Source: Saccharum officinarum (taxonomy: Eukaryota > Streptophyta > Magnoliopsida > Poales > Poaceae). From it: DNA of 64,000 bases. Position numbers and translations under genes: made by a program. Shown in pieces: positions 55,371 to 64,000 of this stretch (position 1 is the stretch's first letter; every line of letters begins with the position of its first letter). The stretch spans positions 5,049,831 through 5,113,830 of the forward strand of contig CM036231.1 in the NCBI GenBank assembly GCA_020631735.1, written 5' to 3'. Below the pieces are notes generated by a model. That model ran no database searches, was not told the origin of the DNA, and was given only the letters and a program-made list of their open reading frames with translations.

Positions 55371-58300
55371 TTGACCAACACCCCGCAGTGGTACTTTTTG
55401 ATTCAGGTGCTTCGCATTCCTTTATCAGTCCTAAGTTTGCATCTAAATTTGCACATAAGTTGCATACTGTTGAAGGTGTGGGTTATTGTATTAGCGCTGC
55501 AAGTGGGAATATTTCCACAAACAAAGTAGTGGGGAACCTTAAGTTTGAGATAGAAGGGCGAAGTTATTCGCTTGCCCTATTGGTTTTACTTGGTTTAGAC
55601 ATAGATGTTATCTTGGGCATGAATTGGATGAGTCAGAACGGGGTACTCATTGACACATCCGCTCGGGTAGTTATGCTCAGAGATCCTACAGATCAAAAGG
55701 GTTTTCTAGTACAACTTCCCAGAAAGGTTGAATTGTCAGGGGAAATTCATGCTATGCAAGCACAGGCGTTGGCCGAAATTCCAGTAGTAAATGAGTTTCC
55801 GGACGTTTTTCCCGATGATTTGCCGGGACTCCCTCCGGATCGGGATGTGGAGTTTAAAATTGAGTTGTTGCCTGGCACGGCACCCATCTCTAGGAGACCC
55901 TATAGGATGCCTCCAAATGAACTAGCTGAACTTAAGGTGCAATTGAATGAACTTTTGAAGAAAGGATTGATTCGTCCTAGCTCATCGCCGTGGGGATGTC
56001 CTGCTATCTTTGTAAAGAAGAAGGATCAGTCGTTGCGGATGTGCGTAGATTATAGACCTCTCAATGCAGTCACTGTCAAAAATAAGTACCCTCTACCGCG
56101 AATCGACATCTTGTTCGATCAGTTGTCTAAAGCTAAAGTTTTCTCCAAGATCGATCTAAGATCGGGCTACCATCAAATTAAAATCCGCCCGGAAGATGTT
56201 CCAAAGACAGCCTTTTCTACCAGATATGGTCTTTATGAGTATCTTGTTATGTCTTTCGGCTTGACAAATGCCCCGCACACTTCATGTACTTGATGAATTC
56301 GGTGTTTATGCCTGAATTGGACAAGTTTGTGGTGGTATTTATTGATGACATCTTGGTATATTCTGTGAATGAGGAGGATCACGCTGAACATCTGCGTATA
56401 GTCCTCACAAGACTGCGTGAACATCAACTATATGCAAAGTTCAGTAAGTGCGAATTCTGGCTTCGTGAAGTACCTTTCCTTGGGCATGTGTTGTCCGATG
56501 GAGGAATTATGGTGGATCCCGCCAAGGTACAGGAAGTACTAAACTGGAAGGCTCCTATCTCGGTTCACGAGGTCCGAAGTTTTCTTGGTTTGGCTGGCTA
56601 TTATCGTCGCTTCATCCCGGATTTCTCCAAAATAGCCAAACCCATGACTCGGTTGCTGCAAAAAGACACCAGGTTTGTCTGGACTCCTGAGTGTGATGCG
56701 GCTTTTCACCAACTGCGAACCCTCCTAACCTCGGCTCCGGTTTTGGCACAACCGAATATCGAGAAACCATTTGATGTTTATTGTGATGCCTCAGGCATAG
56801 GTTTGGGAGGCGTTTTGATGCAGGAAGGCCGAGTAATTGCATATACCTCGCGGCAACTTCGGAAGCATGAGGTGAATTATCCAACGCATGACTTAGAACT
56901 GGCTGCAGTTGTTCATGCTTTGAAAGTATGGCGGCATTATCTGCTGGGAAATGTCTGCAATATCTACACCAATCATAAAAGCCTCAAATACATCTTCACT
57001 CAACCCGAGCTAAATATGCGTCAGAGAAGATGGCTCGAGTTGATTAAAGATTATAATCTTCAAGTACACTATCACCCAGGCAAGGCAAATGTGGTTGCGG
57101 ACGCTTTAAGCCATAAGTCTCATTGCCATTCCTTAATTGAAACCGATTTTTACCAATCTCGCCTGTTACATCCGGCAGTCCTGTACAACATCACTGTCCG
57201 TGGTACTCTCAGAAATAGAATCATTGAGCTCCAAAAGACTGATCCGGGTATCTTTCACATAAAACGGAAGATGAATGAAGGAGAGACTAAGCATTTCAGG
57301 TTAGATGACGAAGGTGTGCTGTGGTTTAAGGATAGGTTAGTGGTACCTAAGGACCGAGAGCTTAGAGATCAGATCCTGTCCGAAGCACATTCGTCCAAGT
57401 TGTCCATCCATCCGGGTAGCAATAAGATGTATTATGATTTGAAACCCCTTTATTGGTGGACCAAGATGCGGAAAGAAATAGCTGCATATGTGGCTAGGTG
57501 TGACACCTGCTGTAGAGTTAAAGCTGTGCACATGAAAGCTGGGTTGCTTCAGCCACTTTCCATTCTAGGCTGGAAATGGGAAGAGATAAGTATGGATTTC
57601 ATTGTCGGCCTTCCTCCTACTGTCAAAAATCATAATTCCATCTGGGTAATTGTGGATCGTTTGACCAAATCAGCTCACTTCATTCCAGTTAGAGTGGACT
57701 ATCGTCCCACTGACTATGCTGAGTTGTACTTCAATCAGATAGTCCGGCTTCATGGGATACCTCGTACTATCATATCTGACCGTGGTCCCCAGTTCACTGC
57801 TCGCTTTTGGGAGCATTTGCATCACCTTCTGGGAACCAAGTTAGTGAGAAGCTCTGCTTATCACCCCCAGACATCGGGTCAGACAGAACGAGTTAACCAA
57901 ATCTTGGAAGATCTGTTGCGAGCATGCGTCATTTCATCCAAGGGTTCTTGGGAAAAATGGTTACCTTTAGCCGAATTCTCGTACAATAACAGTTATCAAG
58001 AGAGTATTAAGATGGCCCCATTCGAAGCCTTATACGGTCGAAAGTGTCGAACTCCACTAAACTGGATAGAAGCTGGGGAAAGAAGGTATTATGGCATTGA
58101 TTTTGTCCAGGAAGCCGAGGAACAAGTCCGTACCATCCAGAAACACATGGCTGCAGCACAAGCGAGACAGAAAAGCTATGCTGATCGTCGCAGAAAACCA
58201 CTCGAATTTGAAGTTGGAGACTTCGTTTATTTGAAAGTTTCTCCAATGAAGAGTGTCCAACGTTTTGGTGTTAAACGGAAACTTGCACCAAGATACGTGG

Positions 58301-58689
58301 GTCCTTTCCAGATCATAGGCAAGAGTGGAGCTGTTGCGTACAAAATCCAGTTGCCTCCTGAGATGAGAGCCATATTCAACGTTTTCCATGTATCTCAGCT
58401 TAAAAAGTGTCTTCGGGTTCCTGAGGAACAAGTTCCTTTAGGTGATATCAGACTGGAATCCGACCTAACCTATGAAGAAAAGCCAGTCCGAGTGATCGAT
58501 ACTCAGGAACGAGTAACTAGAAGTAAAGTGGTTAAGTGGTACAAAGTGATGTGGAGTAATCAGGGAAGTGAGAGTGATGCTACGTGGGAATGGGAGGATT
58601 ATTTGCGGGATGGTTATAAAGAATTCTATGAAAAATGGTACGCTTTCCAAATCTCGGGACGAGATTTTTATAAGGGGGGAGGGCTGTAA
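55371..58689 (+). pseudogene. pol: Chromovirus pol (internal region 2, one frameshift)
   Basis: Protease, reverse transcriptase, RNase H, integrase and chromodomain-like tail as in internal region 1. One base is missing in a C-run near 56273, just before the FIDD box; the following 801 codons are open to the TAA inside LTR3. The catalytic Asp of the RNase H TDHKSL motif is Asn (codon 56971), and VADALSRK reads VADALSHK. The integrase DDE and CDTCC motifs are present. It is the most complete pol in the window but unlikely to be fully active. Confidence 0.88.
58672..58684 (+). other. Polypurine tract (internal region 2)
   Basis: AAGGGGGGAGGGC directly before LTR3, inside the end of the pol frame. 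Confidence 0.8.
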
Positions 58690-61600
58690 CACTTCAAGTG
58701 TTTAGTCCTTAATTGCATTGCATTTGCATGGCATAAGCATAAGCATGCATCATTCATGTTTGTTATTTTATGTGATGCAACACATGTGATTATTTTAGGG
58801 TTTGTTTGATTTATTTCATGAAGTACTTGATAGTTGGTGTAACAAAAAGGTAAGGTAGCCAATCATGACCTACAACACCTTAGTTATACTTAGGATAACA
58901 TTTGGAACAAGTTTCATGTTGACCAAAATTTCAAATTTGCCCTCCAAGAGAAGTTGACCACCATTTGACCCTAGAAGGCTCTAGTTTGACCAATTAAAAA
59001 GTCTAATTTAGAGACCTTGCATGGAAGAGCAACCTTAAGCAAAGTTGTAGAGAATTTCATAAGGAACCAAAGTTCTAATATGGCCATCTCATGAAAATAA
59101 CCAGAGCATGCTCAAAAATGGCCCACAAGTCAGCTTGAGTGGTGATCAACACTTAGAAAAATTCTAAGTCTGGAAATTGGACTTTTCAGTTTCACTGTAC
59201 CTCACTTTAGCAACTTGTAACTCACAAACTAGGCCAAACTAGACTATGAGCCAATTGACAAAGTTGTTGTCCACACATAGCTCTACAACATTGTCAATAT
59301 CACCATCACCTAGTTCTAAATGGTTTAGGAGATTTGGTGCCTAGAAAATCGGGTTTCAGTCGGCATTGTGACTGAAACTAAGTTTCAGTTTTCGGGTGAC
59401 CCACTTTGGAGCTCTGTAGTTTCAAATCTAGGCCGAACCAGCCCAAACTCCAATTGACAAACTTGTAGTCCTCATGTAGCTCTACAATTTTGGTATTATC
59501 ATCTTCTTCTAATTCGAACTGGTTTGGGAGATAATCGGTGTTGAACTTGCCCTGTCAGTCGATACCTTTGAGCTCTGAAACGAAACGTTCAGACAACGAC
59601 GGCCGCGGCCGACCGCGTCGTGGCGCTCGGGCAGAGCCCGGTGGCCGCGTGGCGCGCGTGTTCTGCCGACGCCCCACGTCGCCTGCGAGCTCAGCATGAA
59701 GACCAGGACGACCCGCTTCCCCCTCTATTTCCATCGCCCTCCTTCCCCAGCTCACCGGTAAGGCGACCGAGCGTCCTCCGCCCCCACAGCCGGCTCCGCC
59801 GCCTTCGGTTGCGCCAACCACCGCGCCACCACACCCGAGAGCTCACGAACAGCACCGCCTGACCATACTCTACAACCTCCGCACATTGGGTCAGCCGTTG
59901 GGTCAAGGTAGAGGGCAAATCACCCAATCAAACCTCGGCGGTGCGGAGCTCCGCCATGGCCGCCGCCATTGCGAGCTCACCACCGACGTCCTCTTTCACC
60001 CTCCTCTCTCTGTGGTCAGCGTTCGGAATAGTGTAGGCCTTCCTCTAGCTCTAGGCATGACCTTACAGTGGGATGCGACGTCACCGGAGCGGAACACGAC
60101 GACCACCGTCGTCGCGCTCACCGCACCGCGTCACGGCACTCCGTGGCCAGGGTAGTGAGGACCTCTTCCAAACCTCCTTTCTACCTCAATAGATTCGCCC
60201 GGGTGTAGTGTAGCTCGTACCGAGCTTAGATATGGCCGTGCGGCCTCACCGGCGACGGCATACCCTCACCCGACCCTCACCGGCCGCCGCTCACGACGGC
60301 GAGCCCTCCCACTCCAACCTAAGCTCTTCCACTAGCATGAATCGAAGCGTTACGGAACAGGGAACGCGTGGGTGAGCTCGATTTTTCTGGGCGAGCTTCC
60401 CTCCGACGAGCTTGGGCTCGCCGGAGCTCACGGCTGCCGCTCCCCTGTCTCTGGTCGCTGACCGCGGGGACCCGCCCGTCAGTGTCGCGCGCGGGCGGGA
60501 GCGCTGAGCGGGCCGCGCGCGCGAGTATGGGCCGAGTTTTCCGGGCCGGCCCAGTTCATCCGAAATAAAATTCATTTTTATTATTTTGTCACTGATTTTT
60601 GTACAAGTTGGAAAAATATAGATCTAGGGTTTTAATGATCCAAAAATCATGAGATAAATTTTGTTAGGGTCTACATGATGTGTAGTATTTTAGAAAAATA
60701 TAAATCTGGAATGTGATGTTTAATTTCTAGGAGAATTGAATAGATCCTTTAAATGTGTTTTGGAATGCATGCAAATTTGTTAAATTTATAACTTGAGCTG
60801 TAGTGTTCCATAAATCATGAAATTTGGTGGGTAGGTTACTCTATGCTAGCCCTAGCTCTGGTAAAAATTTGGGCATCAGTGCTTAAGTAATTTCCAAGTT
60901 ATAATGCTATCTTGTTATTCTAGGAAATACTTAAATGAATTTTTGTAATTTTTCTACATGTGCAATGTTCATATAACTTTTTTGAGAATGTCTTGGTACC
61001 CTAGAGTGTCCAAGAAAATTAAGAAATCTGTTGTTTGACACTTTTTACTATGCTTTGTTAATTATACAAAAATCAGCCTTTTGGGCTTGTGAATTTTGTT
61101 CAGAGAGTTTCTTGAATAAAACTTGTTCAAATTTTTACTGTGGTCTCTTTTTGGGTCAGAGAGTCCCCTGTAATTTTTGTAGAATTTTAGGAGCAGTTTA
61201 TATATATGTTTGAAATTTCACTTAATTACTTAAGTAAATTTAGAAATGGGTTTAAATAAATATTCTAGGTGGGCACACCTTACTTTCTGGTGTTTTTGTG
61301 ACATTTGTGAACTTGCAGTAGCATTAGTTTGGTTTTAGAGAATGTTTGCCACATCAATAAATATTTAACCTTTGTAATTTTAGGTTTTCTGGACAGCTAA
61401 GTAGTAATTCTAAATTTGGCTTTGGTAAAAATTGGTTGCTGGACAACTTGTAAATACCAAAGTTGGAGTAAACTTGATGAACTAGCTTGTGTTAAAATTT
61501 GGAAGCATTTGGCTTGGTAGTTTGAGAGTTGCTGTTGTTTAAAGTGGCAGTTCAAAATCTGCTACTCTCTGTGTTGGAGAAGACAGATTCTGGAACTTGT

Positions 61601-63678
61601 GAAGTTTAACAGGGAAAACTTAGGAGTTTGGAGTTGAGGTCTGAAAATGAATTGTAGTGCATTTCTTAGGCTTTCCAGATTGTCTTAGATCATATCTTTT
61701 GGAATTGTAAATCTTCAGTTGTGATAAAAACAAGTAGCTGCTGTCCAGAATGCTTACTGTGGTGTTTTGCTGATTGATGTGATGTAATATCCTAAGACAT
61801 GCTACTTTTGTGATTGTTAGGTGTTAGGGCCTTAACTAAGGATGAGCAGCTTTATCTTAGGTTAAGTAGATTAGGTGAGTACTTCTCTACCGGAAAGGAA
61901 ATTTGCACCTACTCTTGTGAAGTGATTTGAGTAGAGCGTTAAATTGTTGTAATGCATTTCATTCCGAGCATGTTGCACCCATTTATGCATCCATTATATT
62001 TATTGTGCATTCATACAATAGGTGCACCGGAGGGGGTAACACTCCTCGAATTCGAGCCTGTGATTCCGGAGGAGGACCAGGAGCAGCAGGAGCCCGAGGA
62101 TCCAGCAGGCGAAGGAGTGCCCGCAGACGACCTTCCTGAGTGTCCAGACCACCGGCCCTCGATGTTTCTGAAAGGCAAGCCCCGGTGCATGCTGAACCTA
62201 CTGATTTATAAATTAATCTTGAGTACTTTTAATTGTTTACTGCATTAAGTTGTAGGAGTTATATGAAAACACTTGTTGCATTATACCTGTCCTTGTCCAG
62301 ATATCGTACTGAATCCTATATTAGGTGTAGGCACGTGTCAATGCTTAGCCCTGCTTAGTACGGTAGAAGTCGGGTGATTTCCGGTCATCCGCGAGATGTA
62401 GGAAGGAGTCGCGAGTGGCTTATGGCTATCGTGATGGAACCATGCTTAATAATGAAATCGAGACCGGACGGGAGTTCGATAGTACAGCCGCAAGACACTT
62501 CACGTCTTGGGTGTGGAGCTATGCCCGTCTGAGTCGTTTAAGGACCGATTCGCTGTACGTCCTTGAGTCATGTTGAACGCAGTCTAACACTTAGTTGGCC
62601 GGATAAGTCGTTCCGACCGCGAAGCCGAGTAATGTGGTTCAGGCCGGGAATCGAATGGTAGGTTGCTTCTTGGAGGAGAGAAAGGATGTGCTTGGGGACA
62701 TTGGCGTGAGACCAAGGGGGGGTTAGAGTCCCTATCACCTGGCAGAGTGTCGCCCTTGGGGTCGCGACATTATTCGGACCCGCGATTCCTGAATCATATG
62801 AAACGGTGGCTTGTGCGACCCTGGCAGGGGCCTGCGCGGTGAGTGTTAGAAATACCCCTCCAGCTGGATAGGAATTCGATTCGAATCGCCGTCGCTCCCG
62901 GTTAGTGAGCACTTGACTTGAGCAGCGGCAACGTAGAACTCATTAAATGAACTGGTGGTTAAGGGAATGATACAATGTTGCCATAATGATATACCTGCTA
63001 TGGATATAATAATAATGTTGTTTGATTATAATCAAGTGCATGTTTAGTACAGGTGCTAAGATAGATGACAGGTAAATGCTAAAAATAACTGCTAGTACAG
63101 ATTATAAGAGTTTCAATTACTTATGCCTTTATGCAAAAATGTTATGTCAGCTAGCCTCTTATGTAAGCCTTGCATAATCCTTGGTGTCACTTTATTTCTG
63201 GTTTTCGACGGGTAAGTCTAGCTGAGTACATTCCAGTACTCAGGGTTTATTCCCTCCTGTTGCAGATGACATGCTTTATCAGGGCTTCTGCAAGACGTGT
63301 CTCCACCCTGCGGGTGAGGATGACTAGATCACAAGGGCGTGATCGTCTTTATGTACTTTCCTCATGCTTTTGCGGGTTGTTGATCATCCAGACTGGCAGT
63401 ATTTAATTAACTAGTGTGTGTTATGCTTCCGCTACTTTCAAACTTGGTTTGTAATAATTGCTACTCCGTTTGTGTAAACTTATTTCAGCACTACTTGTGA
63501 AATGTAACGTATGATGTTGTATGTTGAATGATGCGATCCTGGTTGTAAGCGAGTTGGTTTGAAATCCTTCGTGGTTTCGATTGACTACCGGGATTATATG
63601 GGCTCAAGTTCGAAAATTTGAGCGCTTCGGTGCTTGTTTTTGTACTTGTGCTCTTATAATTTGGTCGGTTCTGTTACA
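58685..63678 (+). mobile_element. Tekay-type LTR3 (3' LTR, 4994 bp)
   Basis: Complete LTR from TGTAACACTTC to TGTTACA, followed by GACAT. It shares with LTR1 nearly all the variants that separate LTR1 from LTR2. Differences from LTR1 are few (for example GGCCGCGTGG for GGCCACGTGG, CATACAATAG for CATGCAATAG). It is therefore the true partner of LTR1. It carries exon-like pieces at 61821-61874, from 62022, and 63266-63327, the conserved block at 62361-62394 and the hairpin at 63222-63243. Confidence 0.92.
61821..63327 (+). other. LTR3 copy of conserved coding-like exons
   Basis: 54-nt exon 61821-61874, second exon from 62022 with CPDHRP motif (here HRPSMFLKGKPR), terminal piece 63266-63327 ending in TAG with Glu-Asp-Asp in place of three Asp. 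Splice-like signals and phase as in LTR1. Confidence 0.4.
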
Positions 63679-63683
63679 GACAT
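63679..63683. other. Target-site duplication GACAT, right copy
   Basis: Matches 18074-18078 and directly follows LTR3. It also supplies the codons needed to continue the copia frame. Confidence 0.9.
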
Positions 63684-64000
63684 GATCAAGAAGTTTGGAT
63701 TGCAAGATGCTAAGCCAATGAGCACACCAATGGGCTCTAATGATCAATTGAGTATTGATAATAGTGGAAATATGGTAGATCAAAAGCAATACCGGTCCAT
63801 GATTGGAAGTTTGCTCTATGTCACCGCTTCTAGGCCGGATGTGATGTTTAGTGTATGCAAGTGTGCAAGATATCAAGCTTCACCTAGAGAAAGTCACTTG
63901 AAAGCAACCAAGAGGATATTGAGATATCTAAAGGGCACTCATGATGTTGGATTATGGTATCCCAAGGGGTCTAATTTTGAGTTGATTGGATATTCGAACT
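63679..64000 (+). pseudogene. pol: Copia pol, continued (reverse transcriptase to RNase H link)
   Basis: Reads DMIKKFGLQDAKPMSTPM, then QYRSMIGSLLYVTASRPDV and ILRYLKGTHDVGLWYP, the standard copia segment after the reverse transcriptase core. No stop is seen in this part. It continues past the end of the window into RNase H. Confidence 0.9.

Larger units (their letters stand above)
18079..63678 (+). mobile_element. Tekay-type insertion into copia, as scaffolded (element X plus extra DNA)
   Basis: Bounded by LTR1 and LTR3, which share small variants (GTGATTATTTTAGGG, TTGATAGTTGGTG) not found in LTR2, and flanked by GACAT on both sides. A normal element of this family would measure about 16-17 kb, but here 45.6 kb lies between the duplications. 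It contains a third LTR from another copy, a CACTA fragment, gene remnants and a 100-N gap. The extra material is probably not part of the original insertion (see findings). Confidence 0.7.
11523..64000 (+). mobile_element. Ty1/copia element (SIRE/Maximus-like), split by nested insertion
   Basis: The 5' LTR, primer-binding site, gag, protease, integrase and reverse transcriptase run to 18078. The reverse transcriptase to RNase H link continues at 63679 and runs off the window. The interruption is flanked by GACAT twice, and removing one copy restores an unbroken frame through the site. It inserted into the 3' LTR of element A. The 3' LTR is not visible. Lineage is judged from the long acidic/lysine-rich gag, the CCHC box and the large LTR with CG-rich palindromes, so the lineage name is tentative. 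Confidence 0.8.

Overview
The window is repeat-dominated nuclear DNA from a grass. This is inferred from very long Tekay-type LTRs, a SIRE/Maximus-like copia element, a CACTA element with a ULP gene, Stowaway and hAT MITEs, and a DUF4220/DUF594 gene remnant. The mix suggests a panicoid or Andropogoneae genome, but I cannot name the species. Nothing looks bacterial, organellar or viral apart from the LTR retrotransposons.

Layout. 1-2627 is the 3' part of a ~5-kb Tekay-type LTR. It sits in the leader of a second, older chromovirus (element A, 2628-11522: ORF1, gag-pol, 3' LTR). The 3' LTR of A is interrupted by a copia element (from 11523; LTR to 13536, gag, pol). The copia reverse transcriptase is split at 18078 and resumes at 63679, with a 5-bp duplication GACAT on both sides. 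Between those points lie LTR1 (18079-23068), internal region 1 (23069-29511), LTR2 (29512-34506), the 3' part of a CACTA element (34507-41492), a low-copy island of gene fragments and MITEs (41493-53346), a 100-N gap, part of a second internal region (53447-58684) and LTR3 (58685-63678).

The most interesting signal is an extra ORF upstream of gag in both chromovirus subfamilies. It starts with a near copy of the histone H3 N-terminal tail, including the K4 and K9 contexts, followed by a coiled coil and an acidic tail. It is intact in internal region 1 (23842-24456), decayed in element A (2829-3842) and partial after the gap (53447-53630). The same elements encode a chromodomain-like module at the integrase C-terminus, so one transposon appears to carry both an H3-tail mimic and a possible H3-tail reader. 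ORF1 and gag ATGs follow splice-acceptor-like sequence directly, suggesting separate spliced mRNAs.

The ~5-kb LTRs also carry conserved coding-like exons with consistent splice phase, a conserved hairpin and a block of about 34 nt shared with a strongly diverged LTR.

The target-site duplication and by-eye similarity pair LTR1 with LTR3, not with LTR2. The 34.5-53.3 kb segment is therefore either a product of ectopic recombination or, more simply, an assembly or scaffolding chimera. Apart from ORF1 of internal region 1, every larger coding region is broken by at least one stop or frameshift.
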